64,000 nt of DNA, from positions 124,001 through 188,000 of the forward strand of contig JAJNNY010000005.1 in the NCBI GenBank assembly GCA_022453515.1. The letters are read 5' to 3'. The notes below the pieces were generated by a model. The model was not told where the DNA came from. It made no database searches and saw only the letters and a program-made list of their open reading frames with translations. Position 1 is the stretch's first letter, and each line of letters starts with the position of its first letter. The DNA comes from Astrocystis sublimbata. Its lineage: Eukaryota; Ascomycota; Sordariomycetes; Xylariales; Xylariaceae. Position numbers and translations under genes: made by a program. Below, in pieces: positions 1 through 12,443 of the stretch.

Positions 1-3000
1 TACCCCCCATGTAACATCAGAGAGTATCGGTGTCATGTGAAAATGACTGGACTTAGTCTTGCCAAACCACGGTAATATTGTCATCGGCCCTACGCTACGC
101 TACACGCGCACATAGAAGAGCAGGTGAACAGCCGCTACCTATGGAGAAAGCTTGTTGGCTGGTACATGCAGTTAGTTAGATGGTATTCCTGCAGATATGA
201 CGATGTACATCATAGCGCAACTAAACACACAAACGAGGTTTGTCATCGAGTCAGGGTCGGTGTCAAGTTGCCTTTTGCCATACTCACCGCCTCAGAGGAT
301 CGGAACCCCCTCAAACCACCGCTCACCTTACAAAAGTTGGTGGCGTCGTGGGTACAAGTGCTGATTTGCCCATTTGCCCGTTTGCCCTTGGAATTGGTCT
401 ACGGTAGGTACCCTACGCTGCGGCATTTACCGCGGACCTCGATCAGTGGCTGCATCTCCCGGTAGGTTTACTGCAAGTGATGGATGGCTAACACAGCATG
501 AGAAACAAGTGGTACATCATAGGCCCCATAATACGCGATAGTATACCTCACAAGACCACCACTCATACCAGTCAGCTTCATTGTCATACTCCCGACCCCT
601 GCAATACCTCTGAGTGCTACACCCGACGGCCGTTTGTGTGTGTGCATGTATGTTCGGCGTTTTCGCGCGATACTACAGATATTACACGCACCCAGGACAT
701 CGATCCCTCTGCGTGATACGTCCGATTTGGTAACCGTAGCACGAACGAGATCAATAGCATTAAATGTCTCGGTAACCTCCATGGCCAAGACGTGCTTTGT
801 TCGTCGTATTACTTAAGCCACATCATACGATACGAGGTCCAGAACCAGCGACGAATGATGGCTTGTCATTGCTGTGCAAGTAGATAATCGATATCAGCAC
901 CCGGCGCTGATGAATGCTTTCAGCAACAACTGCCAATTGGATACCTCAGCCAGAAGAGCACAACAAATCAATAAACAGATCGAATCCAAGCATGTGCAGA
1001 TGAACAGGCATCAACTTACCTCCGATGCACGATCTCGATGATATTGAAGAACATGACAATGGGCCCATCGTGGCCCTATTTACTCCTCGACGATACCTAT
1101 GAAGACATATGGGTCTAGAGTAGAAGTAAAGTAAAGACAATCCCATACCCTGATAGCAGTCTGTCATGCATCTCGTCTGATCTGGCTCGACGCACACATT
1201 GCGGGGAAGGGAATTGCCGCGCGCAAAGTAGGTATTGTATCTGATCTGTATGTAGTATCGAGACATACGACAACACATGCGTGCATGCATGCCGTATGCG
1301 TATGCGTCCATACAAGCGCGATGCTACCCTACCGACCTTCGCCTACCTACGTACTTAAATTACCTAAGAATTCACGTAGCATTGCACCATGCCATATCCA
1401 TCCCCCAAACCAGACCGTGACATACCAAACCATTCCACGCTGTACCGAACTTTCTGGCCCCCCCTCTTACGAACCCTCGGGATACTCGATCTGTACTACA
1501 AGGTTACCTACCGAGACATGTATAAACCGTTGGTAATGATGAATGACCTCGCCCCCAACTGATCATCGCTTCCTTCGGTTTCAGAGTTATTGGTCTTATG
1601 TGAGAGCAGGCAACACTTACCGAGCCGAACCTATGCCTGAGCATACCTAGTCTTCGCACTTCCACAGGACATGTGGTGTTGGTGAGGTATATATATATCT
1701 TGTCCAGTAATGGCGACTTTTGAGGAATTTATAGGCCAATGAGGAAGTGAGGCCGGATATTGCTAATCTTCTATGAGCGATCAATCCTACAATTACCCAA
1801 ATGCTCACGCGACCAATTCCCTCCAGGGCTCGGCGCATTCTTTCATTATATCAGTCAATAGGTCTGTTGAGTTCAAATTTCCCCATATTACAAGTCAACA
1901 TGAGTAAGATGTGCGACGCTTCAGCTAATCATTAACTGTCTTGATCCCATATTCGTTTTTTTCTTCTTCTTCTTTTTGATATATCGTCTAGGTTGAGTAT
2001 TCGGGTTCGACAACATATTCTCCGTTTCATGGTAAATATACCACTTAGCACATGGCATATAATTAACATAGCACATGCTCTTTACTTTCAGTCACCTGAC
2101 CCAGATTCTGCCAAGAGAAATCGAGATTCATGATAGTTCTCTCCTATCTCTGGGCGAAAGCTTGAAGTCTTGGACAGTAATGCTTAATTATATATTACTA
2201 TACGCATATAAGTCATGGCATCGCCCCATGGCTCTCCACACGTCACACGCCACAACCAAGTCTTTCATACAAGAACTACCAACCATCTCTCGTCGGCGAT
2301 GACGTTCAGTGCGCAAGAGCAGGCACCTACTTACAACAATGCTGATTTCATTTGCCGCTGCCTGCTTATACTCACGATCATGTGGACGGAATGCCACGAA
2401 ACCTTGTGGCCCTCCTAGTTCAGTATCAGTGTTGTCATCTGAGTTGCGTTGCTGTTCACCCTCTGTCTTTGTCTCTATTAGGCTTGTGATACAACAACCG
2501 CTGTGTGTTTCAATGAAATGAATACGAACATTTCTGCATACTATGAGCACCTTGCTGCGCATCCCATCAATAAAATTGCAAATGTGTATAGCGTTGCGGT
2601 TTACTCATGTCTCACAAGCGTCCGAGTTGTCCATTTTTATGGTAAGTCAAATTTGTGAGAACATAATACAAAAAGTCATCAGTAGCTACCGTCTCATAAC
2701 GGAATAACCAAGACCTTTATCAACTTCTGCAAAATCATCAAGACTCAGAGACCCGATGAAATTCCGAATGAGCGGATAGACACACAGTCTATAATGAACC
2801 CTCCACAAACCTTCTCTCAGAATATGATCTGTACGCCTATTGCACAAGAAGACTAATTACAACGCGTTCAGACTTTCACCATTGAACAAGGATGTATACT
2901 ATCTCAGTGCTGGTAAACGACACACAAGGCCTTTTCGCAAAGCTTTTAATGAGGGTTGGTAATAAACTCAACTTCTACGAGAGCCGACGTAGCCTTCCCA

Positions 3001-3211
3001 TCTCACTAGTTGTCTAATTGCTTTGACATCGTCTATCTGCTCCAAAAGGCTGTACCTCTGCTTACTCGCAATGTTCCACTGACGTTCCCACGCTCAGAAT
3101 TGGTATCTTGAAATCTTAATAATAAACGTAAATTAGCATGCTGAAGGGTGTTAATGAATCCCATTCATGCACTAAACCCTCTCCCTTCCCCCCCTTTCTC
3201 TGTCTATCATC
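1..3211. other. gene-free left flank
   Basis: No open frame here shows a recognisable domain, consistent codon use or a set of compatible splice sites. The sequence is moderately AT-rich, with short pyrimidine tracts such as the one near 1955-1978. The last few hundred bases are presumably the 3' flank of the FHIP gene that ends at 3212. I see no RNA gene or terminal-repeat element. Confidence 0.5.
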
Positions 3212-6200
3212 TCACGAGAACCTAACCTCATCAAACAACCCCGCCCTCACCTGAATCAAGCTCGCCAGCTCCAGCAGGAAAGACTGATATACCAGCACGT
3301 TGGTAACAACATGCGACACCGAGGCTTCCTTGTCTTTCGGTGGCGTCGCCGGCTGCTCCAAGTTCTCCTCAATCTCGTCCTCATCAGCAGCGACCTGGGC
3401 CTCCGTAGGATCGATATCTTCGTCCTCTGCCTCCCCCTTATCCTCATTCTCATCGCCTTCTGAGTTCAGATCCGTCCGCTCATCTCTCCCTCTGCCCCTT
3501 CTCTGCGGACTCCGGCTGAAGTCAAGTGGTATCGGCTCGACCCCCAACTTCGGAAGGCCGACGCGTTTTGACAGAATCCCTTGGTCAACGGCTGCGAAGG
3601 CAGCAAGCTGGCTAGCCACGGCATTACCGCCACTGGCACCTCCTTGGCCCGAATCATCGTGGCTAGCGGGCGAGAAGGATCTAGAAAGCCCGCTCTTGCT
3701 AGGACTCTCATAGTTCAATGGGAACTCCTTGGGCGGCACGGGAATAGGGTTGGATGTCGGGGTTGGAGCTCGGTTTAGGCTGGACCCGCGAGGGCTCGCG
3801 GACCGAGATGGTGAGCTGAATTCAGACAGGATCCTCTGGAAACCGCCGAGGGCACTAGGCCTTACAGGCGATGCTGACCGAGAACCCCCGTGGCTTGACG
3901 ACTCTACGGTTGCGGCTCCAGTAGCGGAACCGGTCGGTGCAACTTGCGGATTCGGTACGATCGTGTCAGCTGTCTGGAAAGCCTCGCGACGTTGCTGCAT
4001 CAGCTCGTCGAACCGTGGGATCGTTTCTCGAAAGGCCACGACCTGATCTGCTAGTGTTTCCAAGACTACTAGAATCCGAGGCAGACTCGAAGATTGCCAT
4101 TTGGGCTTGCGCCGACACCTACTAATGCTCTGTAGCTTTTCCAGTTCTTTGAATGCCTGAGAGGTGGGATCAGGAGGGGAAGGTGGCTCATCCACTTCCT
4201 CATCCTCGAACACATACGTTCTAGGATGACGCGAAAGCCAACCCTCTATCGAAATGTATCCGCACACAGCCAGGTCTATTAAGGTCTCGGTAGCCGATAA
4301 ATTTGTCTCCACAGGGTTGATGAAGAACTGCTCCATTATGTCAAGCAAATTATGTAGCAGGGGGTCTTCGGGTCTTAGCGTGTGTGGTGGCACATCGCGA
4401 GGTGCCCCTGGAAGACTATCAGGGATAGCAGGGAGTTTATGATTATGTGTCGACACTTTGGGAACCACAAGCTTCAGAGAGCATGGATGGCCTTCCACCC
4501 GAGTCATAGTATCTTTAAGAATACTGTCGTAGACTTCGTCAAAGTTGTCCTGGCCACTTACTGTGCCAGCCAGTGTCATGAGGAAATCTACCTCTTGCTG
4601 ATGAGCACCCATGGTTCTATGGGCGCTTGTGGAATCAACACCTTCGGTTTGAAGAAGGGTCACGATAGCGTAGCGATGATGCCTCTTAAGAATCGTCGTT
4701 ACCAATTGCATTGTGACACACACTGTTTGGCTGTTTTCCGACTTGAGGCATGATTGTATTAAATCGACCAGGTTGAATAATAAGGGCGAGTAACTCGATT
4801 CCATCTTCGATGCCATCATGCTCGCAAGATCCATGGACTTTCGCTTTCTAGCGGCGCTCACGGCAGGTTCAGATGACCTATGAGCGGATGCATCTGTATC
4901 CGGAAGCGCAAGCAAGTAATGGAGGATCAGATTGATCATATCGGGATGGTCCAGTGATTCTAAGATGCGACGCAGGTAGGTGAGTACGGCCACAGACGAC
5001 CCTCCGTCTGCATCAGATGACTCTAGAAGCGAGGGGTATCTCAAGAACATGTCAGTGTTTCGTCGTGGCTGTGAGCGCATGGGAACTTACAGGAGCTGCT
5101 GCAGGAAGATGATTTGGAAGTGTTCGAGGAGAGTAGATTTGACGTCAACAGATCGGCAATGATTAAGTATGTCTTGCCAAAATAGGAGGTTGGAAAGAAA
5201 AGTATCCATATGTAGCTGGTAGTCGGGACTGCACGAGCTAACTATCTCGAACGTGGTGGTCGGATGGTCATAGTCGGAAAACGCCAGGACTGGAGGTAGG
5301 CCCTGGGGAGGGTGATCGATGACAAGCTTCCGGCTGAGTTGGCTGTACAAGGCTCCCAGACCGGTGGCCATCAGCGTGGACAGGTCGCTTTCGACGATCC
5401 ACTGCTCCAGCTCTACCGAGTTGGACGCTGCTTCAATGATGTATAGAAGTCCCGTGCGGGCGAAGTCACCTACTCTACCTTCAAGATGGATGTAGTCCAT
5501 CAGCAAGTAAAACAAGGGAAAATCTTCCTTCTGGGTCTTGCCGGCGAACTTCTCCCGCTCGTCCTGAAACTTGCCATCTTGCGCGCCAGCGCTGGCGCGG
5601 ACCTTGAACCAGGCGGGTAGGATCTCGGGCTCGAGCCGTATCTTGGTGGTGACATTGAAGGCCAGCTCGACGACTTTGACTTCGGTGTCTGGGCCTAGTC
5701 GGATGCTGTTGACGCCGGTAATGCGAACGAGAAGATTAGTCAAACTCGCAGAGAAGGCATCGTTTTCGACAAAGGACTCTTCTTCACTCTCAATAAGGCT
5801 GGCGAAGAACAACACGGCCTCCTTGATGATCCATTCATTGTACGAGGTGGTGGCGATCTTAGCGATGGGTATGTAGATCTGCTTCCCGGAGGCGAAGGAT
5901 ATGCAAGGGTGCGGTAACGGCCGGCGGGATTCCTCGGCTAGAATGTTGGATAGCTCTTGGAGTCGCAGCTCGATGATCTCGGCGGCGTCGACATCGTGGG
6001 CGAGGTTGGAGCAGTTGCGCCAAGCTTGCTAGGGCGGGGGACGAGCAGGTCAGCAGAGGGCGAGGGCAGCGAGGGCAACGAGGACAGCGCGGACAACAAA
6101 GGGTCCTCGTGAACGGCGTTGGTAGGCAGGCAGTACGTAGTGCCGGCAGCGACTTGGTGATAGGAGGCGATGGAAACGAGAACGGAGACGGGGACGGGGA

Positions 6201-6416
6201 CCGTACCAACAGCTGGCTATATTCCTTCTCGAAGCGCTGACGACGTTTGATGGGATCCCTTGCAGCGTCTTGGGCCGAGTTCTTGTTGGACAACGGGGTA
6301 TTGGCGATGAGGCGCGACCACTGGAGCAGGATATCCATTCCGTCAGTAGGGACATCATCATAAATGGAAGACAACAACACATGGAGAGAGGATTGTTCGG
6401 CACTCACGAAATCCAT
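3212..6416 (-). CDS. fhipA: FHIP (FTS-Hook-interacting protein, RAI16-like family)
   Basis: FHIP is a subunit of the FTS-Hook-FHIP complex, which links early endosomes to dynein/dynactin for movement on microtubules. Proposed coding exons are 6416-6408, 6320-6207, 6028-5091 and 5039-3212: 2,889 nt, 962 residues. The first exon holds only three codons (MDF). Its GTGAGT donor and a CAG acceptor restore the start MDFWSRLIA, which I recall as typical of fungal members; reading straight through from the same ATG would add 29 unconserved residues. The RAI16-like core spans roughly residues 45-700, with LMDYIHLEGRVGDFARTGLL near 180. A serine/proline-rich disordered stretch (about 715-850) and an acidic run (about 880-920) follow, then a hydrophobic tail (FLLELASLIQVRAGLFDEV) that I also recall as conserved. 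The neighbour ADE13 is on the same strand with its own promoter. Family assignment is firm; exon 1 is inferred. Confidence 0.85.
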
Positions 6417-7104
6417 TGCGCTTATAGTAGCATCTCATCTCTGGCGGTTGTCGAAACACACAGGAGAGAGAGCTATCGACGGGACCAGAGGGGCATCACG
6501 GAGGAAGAGGAAGTCTTGGGTCGCTCCTCAACGAACGCATGAACCAACTCAGGCCTTTGATGTTTTAGATGTTTCCGCAGCATGATTGATTCGCCGGGTA
6601 CTTCTAGCGGGTAAGTCTAGGTACCTAACGTACATGTAGGTACGGGCTGAAAGGGCGGGTAGCGGACACACCCTGCCGCGGAGGTACCTCTAGGTGCCTA
6701 CATCCTGCAGATGCCTAGCGCGTCTTGGGTTAGGTACCTACACTACCTACAGTGCAGCGACGGCAGGCAGCCCGAGGCCCGTGTTTAGGGGTCATTTATC
6801 CCAGCAGTCGACTTGGAAGTCCAGCTCTGTGGAACCTACCCCTGTCGGGTTGCATCATGTACATACCTCCGCGCTGCATGACGATTGCCAAAACAACCTT
6901 GAAAAGTGGACGATCAGAGTCAAAGACGCTCAGGAACCTGGGGATAGCTACTAAGTAATTACTTGATTAATTCATGTACTTTTCTACAATCAGTGCCTAT
7001 TCAGTTTTGTAGCGAGCGCTACCGACAGAAATCTACGTTTTTTTTTGGGCAGAGAGATCTAATAGGGGAACAGGAAAGACCTCCGGAACACCACTGCTCC
7101 TCGT
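6417..7104. other. spacer, FHIP promoter and ADE13 3' flank
   Basis: No gene is seen. The interval lies between the FHIP start and the ADE13 stop, so it should hold the FHIP promoter and the ADE13 3' UTR. It carries two exact copies of the 10-bp palindrome TAGGTACCTA (6618-6627 and 6731-6740) plus related near-matches. Confidence 0.5.
6618..6740. repeat. two TAGGTACCTA palindromes
   Basis: Exact 10-bp palindromes are present at 6618-6627 and 6731-6740, upstream of FHIP. They belong to a family scattered across this window's spacers. Function is unknown; a protein-binding site or a residue of repeat decay are both possible. Confidence 0.7.
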
Positions 7105-10100
7105 CTAAACACTGAGCTCTGCTGTGCCCGTCTCGTTGATGTACTTGATGTACGGCACTAGCTTCATCTCCACGGGGCCACCGGGACCACAGTATTTCTC
7201 CACGATGTCTACGCTCCGTCCGATGTATCTGTAGCGACCAAGTCAGTTCTAGTTCTAGTTCTAGTTTCCATCATGCAGCTTTGTGCGGCTTCAATAGCTA
7301 GTGCGATGAGACCACAACAGAAGAGGGATGGGAAAGAGTGTCCGTACAGTTTGGGATCCAACATCTCATCTATCTCGCTCACGATAGGCTTGAAGAACTC
7401 GTTGCTCTTAATACGGGACACTAGGTCATTGGGTTTGCCCTGCAAGTAAGCAAATGTGAGTAAGCCATTTACCGAAAGTGCGAATCTGGGGAAGACGCAC
7501 CTCGTTTTTAACAACAGCTCCTGCTTGGTGGGAGAGGACGCGGATTTCTTCATGCGCTCTGCTTGGGTCAGTATTGAATTTCATTGTGGGATTTACATTC
7601 GAAAAACTGACTCTTGCCTAGAAGCCCCCTTGGCTACAAGTCTCATGATTATCTATTGAAGAGGTTAGCCGCTACTGAATCCCTCGAGTAATGGAACGGT
7701 TTACGGAAGAGTGACAGGCTCGGAGACTATCCGCAAGGAGAGAATGCAAAACATCTTCCCGGGGTTAGTATCTTACGGTCTCTGTGATCATAAATGGCAG
7801 CTCTTCCTGCACACGGAACTGAATCCGCTTCGGGTATACAACTAGTCCGTCCGTGATATTGTCGAGACCAAGGAGGATAGCTTCAGAGAGCAGAAACATG
7901 TCCGGTATGTCCATTCCTACGTCGGTTAGCTGCTGATCCTTCAACTTGATTCCGAACAAGATGTTGAGGGATGCGAAAAGAAGAAATTCGTATCTTACGG
8001 CGGATGGCAGAGTCATCGAGCGATCGCTCGGCCTAGGATGTAGTCTCAGTAATTGTAGCCACTGTTAAATGTAGATTCATGACTTATCGCACCCATTGGT
8101 CTGAGAGTGTGTTTGCGAAGTTCGCCGGTTTAGACATCAGTTCACGCGCCAACGAGTATACTCTTTCTGAGCGCATGGGGCTTGATTTCAAGGTTAGCGC
8201 TTGGTCTATGAAATGAAAGTACGGTCGATCCACACTTACTTGCGCTTGTATGCCATTGCTGATGATCCTATCTGGTTTTGCTCTGCGAAATGGAGTGTCA
8301 GTTTCCAGTCTGAAATGTAAAATCACGAGGGTTTTCAAGGTATAGCAAGGCAATTCAGAGTGTTATCTCCAATCGAATACCAGCGATGCGAGAACACAAT
8401 ACTGGAATCACGTACCGAATGGCTCTTCGATTTCTTTCCAGTTGGCAAGATGACGGATGTCACCACATATCCTCTGTGCTGTAGCACCAAGGCCCGCGAC
8501 CGCATTGGCAATTAACAAATCCACTTTACGTGTGCTTGGGATTCGTTAGCGATCTCACCGACATCGGCTATGACGATATTTTGGCTAGGCCAAAATGTAT
8601 CTGGCAGCGGGAGAGACTGATGGAGGTTGGGAACCGAAAGGACTGCCTTACTATGTTTGCGTAGAGATGTCCTACTGAGGTTAGAAGGACTCATTGCTGA
8701 GGCTGACAAGAGACTTACGTAGCAACTTGGGAATCCGAGCTTCGTGCAAAGTAGTGCATTCAGCTGGTCGCATTTGAGAGCATCACCCTGAAAGCTACAA
8801 GCCAATATGTTAGATTAGCTTTCCGGAACTCAACGCCCGAGAGGGGTCTTGGTGCCATGTGATGTGATGCATGTCATACTTACATCTCTTTACTACATGT
8901 TAGCAAGCTGTGCCAGGTTACCAGTAACCACTCCTATGCTGCTCGGCAAAACAATGACAGGTTCTTACTATTGAGTGTTAGCTCAGCGAAGTGATCATCC
9001 CAGAGTCAACGACCCTGGATCATGATACAGATGAATTGCGAACTTACCCCATAAATGAGGCTCTATGTGACATCCAGAGTTAGTTAATGTGCGACGAAGC
9101 GGTATTTCTTAACAAGAATCTTATAAACGTAGCAAGGCAAAGTACGTTGCATGAAGTTAAGGACTTGGATAGGAGGAAGATTCGTACTGTGTTCCAGTGG
9201 TTCCTAAATCTCGTTAGACAACTGATCGTGATAATCATAGGAGTTATAAGAGTCGATCTGCCAAGCCTGCAGAGAAGGTAGATGTAGGTACACTGTGAGC
9301 TGGGCGTCGTCTACATACCTTGAGCGCCACGGAATCTGAGGTCACTTCGGGCTTGTTCAATAGCCTTGAGGTCGAACTGTAACATGATTAGATGGCCGTA
9401 ACCCAGTCGGCGCTAGAGCCATGCTACGATGACATACCATAAGATCCTGTACCCATTGAGCGGCTATCAGGGTGTCAGTGGTCTCGTGTATCCGGTGGTG
9501 TATCTGATGGGAATTCGGTAATCACCTCTCTTTCCGACAGTAATCTGGAGTAGATGTCAGCATTGGCACTTGATCATTGGTATGCCTGGCAATTTGCCAA
9601 GCCTCATTAAATGCGGCAAGCTCGGCAAAGGAAAAGTCGGCATTAACACAGGCAAAAAGGGGTATTTTGAAAATGAAGGGAGATTCTTACCAATTGTGCC
9701 GGCTGGAGGTGAGTGTAGGCAAGGGTTGGTTCATCTTCAAACAGATTAGCATTTGCATGCGGAACGGAGCCAACATTCGCATCTGTACCTTTCCATTTCA
9801 TGGCAAAGTTGGACAGGTTCCAGATGACCTTCGCCAGGCGGTTGAGCGTAAGATCCAAGGCATCCCGCATAATGACCAGCTCGGCGTTATCAGTCACGAA
9901 GCAACTCGTTGCGCCATAATGGATGATGCCAGCTGCCGATGGGGCAACAGTGCCGTATGCATGGACGTGCTACACTCTCCCATCAGCCTAGCCAGCGAAT
10001 GCAGATGCATTGCAACTCACAGCCATGACATCCTGCGATATATCACCAGTCAGTTGAATGCCCTGGGCGTGAGGCTGGTGCTAGTTGACTCACGTGTCGG

Positions 10101-10408
10101 CGCTTCTTCTCCTCAACGCGGGCAATTTCAAAGTCATTGTCGGTGACGTAGAGATTGGCCCTCATTTCCTCCAGGGCTTCCAAGGTAATGGCATCGATGC
10201 CGAGGGCCCTTTCGCTCTCAGCGAGGGCCAGCCAGAGTTTGCGCCAGATACCTATTCTTGACCGCTGGCTGAACAGATTGGACATGGCAGCGCTGCAGTA
10301 GCGGCGGGTCAAGACTGTCTGGTAGGCGTCATACTGAGCCGAGCCTTGAGCCTTGATGCGCTCGAGCTCTTGCTGCAGGTCCTGGATTTGCTGGTCTTTG
10401 TCCGCCAT
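7105..10408 (-). CDS. ADE13: Adenylosuccinate lyase, extremely intron-rich
   Basis: The enzyme cleaves SAICAR to AICAR and adenylosuccinate to AMP, both with release of fumarate, in purine synthesis. Proposed exons: 10408-10094, 10032-10021, 9969-9789, 9734-9691, 9544-9526, 9463-9438, 9376-9319, 9203-9188, 9062-9048, 8892-8884, 8794-8719, 8671-8652, 8534-8416, 8282-8240, 8180-8093, 8032-7999, 7916-7777, 7652-7612, 7558-7501, 7439-7348, 7228-7105. They total 1,530 nt and 509 residues, and all 20 introns are GT-AG. Every family landmark is restored across joins: [25 protein letters not shown] with its catalytic histidine, GTTGTQASF, the [15 protein letters not shown] signature with the flexible-loop serine, [20 protein letters not shown] and RVLSHQA. 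The C-terminus ends in TAELSV. The 9-nt exon 8892-8884 is doubtful; omitting it keeps frame at 506 residues. An N-terminal helix of about 25 residues precedes the lyase fold. It looks functional, not decayed. Confidence 0.9.
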
Positions 10409-11934
10409 GTCGAATCTGAAGATGATCGTGATCAGCTCGAGAATTGACGGGAAATGCCTCTCGTGTTGGGGGTGTGTGGGATTTTTTTTTATCTTACGGT
10501 AAGCACGTATCAGATATCGTCACAACGCAGGTGGGCAGCACAAGGTTAGTAAGGTAGGCAGGCAGTCGATAAAAGCTGTGCCGACGAATTATGCACGAGG
10601 GTTCCTCTCAAGGCGCTGGAAACGCGCCAGTGTGTGCTCCCCACAGCACGTGCTGCCGCAAATGGCGCCGGCATCGCATCCCAAGAGGTACCCATGTAGC
10701 GGTACCCAGGCCTGCCCGGCCCCCCCAGGCAGTCTAGAATACAGGCAGGCCTGCAACAGGGCCGCACTAAGAGAATGCGCACCAATCAGGGAGCGTCAGC
10801 TCGACTGCTGCAGCTATAAACATTCCTGGAGGGGTTGGCGGGGCTCAGCTGCGGGGCTCTAGACCGGATCATCCTTACAGCATACGACGATACCGCTGCC
10901 ACCCCACGATCATACATCTGACCCCTCCACACAATCCTATTTTGTACATAAAGTTTTAGACCAATGGCCCAGCCCGGCTCAAGCCCCACCAATCGCCATG
11001 AATGAGAGGTCAACAGCTGAGTCTTCATTTGTTGACCTTAACAGGTACCTACCTACCAAGTAGGTATGCCACGCTCGCAGTTCGAGCGCAGTCTGTCGAT
11101 CCGATCGGCGGTTTGATAATGTCCCAAACGCGCTCAAATTGTGTCCATCGCCAAGGTTTTCTGCATCGTTTTCTGCGTCTAGGCTTTCCTTGGTTATCTC
11201 GGGGAGCCTCTGTCATTGGACCGGTGTCTGGTGCTCATGTCTGCAGTTCGACATACGGAATCAGGAGGTGTGTGGTGGCTACCTCCCGAAAGATTTATTC
11301 CCTCGCGGTGAGTGCCGAGGGATCCTTGGCTTGGCGAGTATGCCACAGGATACCGACGAGGTAGTTGACAAAGACGATTGACTCACGCTACGTTCCGTAC
11401 AGCAGCATCCGTAGCAGCACACCCGGTTTCTTGACGAGCATGGGCACCTGGTCGCTACCAACATGGACTCATGGCGGCTGGCCGATTCTAGCCGCATTCT
11501 GGGGTCAGAACAACCGCGGCATTTTCATCGGTTTAAAGGGAGCAACTATTCCAACATATTACCACCAATTGACGACAGATTTTCTCATTGCTACGCACGA
11601 GCTCTCCGCGCCACCAATACGTATATTCTGATTGTTTATCATTCTTCTGCTCCTAAAGAAAGTTAGCAAGCTCATATATAAAACTAGTTACCTCAATATT
11701 CATTTCACCTGATGCCTTAACATGTAACTCTACTGCTCGACAGAGTAACTCTTCGGCCTCCTTGTGTTTCTTCTGGTTCTGAGCTGACTCGCATTCGGAA
11801 ATCAAAAGGAGCGGCGGTCGGCGTCGATTTCACTTCGGTGGGCCAAATTTTCCTTATGTGAGAGGAACAGAATCGATTCGCAGATCACAGGAGACTGAAA
11901 GCATTCTTCGAAGGTTGATCTCGTATCTCTTCAA

Positions 11935-11951
11935 CCCCCCCCCCCCCCCCC
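11935..11951 (+). repeat. poly-C tract (C17)
   Basis: Seventeen consecutive C residues, the only homopolymer of this length in the window. It may be a length-variable microsatellite or an assembly-sensitive site. Confidence 0.9.
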
Positions 11952-12433
11952 AGTGAGTTTTCAAAGTACCATGTACTACTTGGGATATAATGTTTGATGG
12001 GCTATGGAACTGGTTCCCGGCGATGATGTTACTGGCTGCGATTGCTCTAAATGGATTTTCGACATCATCTGTTCGTTTTTTTCGACTTCAAATCGCTTCT
12101 GTCAAGCTTGGAGTTCTTCAACATCAACAGCCGCATAGTACCGATGGCAGCAAGCAATAAGAGATCACTACAGATTGGTAGAAAATGTATGTTGTCCATC
12201 ATGCACAGCGCCGCTCGCGCCTCGGCTCCTAACCTGTATGCAGTTTGTATTCTGATCAGGCATGTTGAATCTGGATATCTTGATATAGCTCTGTTGCACC
12301 GTGACTCTCACATTGATTAAGTAATGGAGGCGCGCCCACAGAGGAATCAAGGAAGCAGAGTTGCGAGGTGCGACCAGAGAAGATTCTTTTTTTTGCTGCA
12401 TAATACCGTGTTACCTGTGGATTATACTATATC

Positions 12434-12443
12434 TACCTAGGTA
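12434..12443. repeat. TACCTAGGTA palindrome
   Basis: One exact copy of the second palindrome form, in the spacer between ADE13 and the broken Q-rich frame. The flanking bases extend the TACC/GGTA pattern on the right side. Confidence 0.7.

Noticed and set aside
7241..7266. Short tandem TTCTAG repeat
   Set aside because: It lies within an ADE13 intron and is only about four units long; no separate significance seen.
8107..8353. 89-codon minus-strand frame reading straight through part of ADE13, suggesting a degenerate SSPMRSERV signature
   Set aside because: Splicing out 8239-8181 restores the intact [15 protein letters not shown] signature, so the degenerate reading is an intron artefact.
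11002..11666. Several overlapping plus-strand frames with a possible intron (donor near 11308, acceptor near 11407)
   Set aside because: Each frame looks weakly protein-like but no combination gives a start, consistent frame and stop with a recognisable product.
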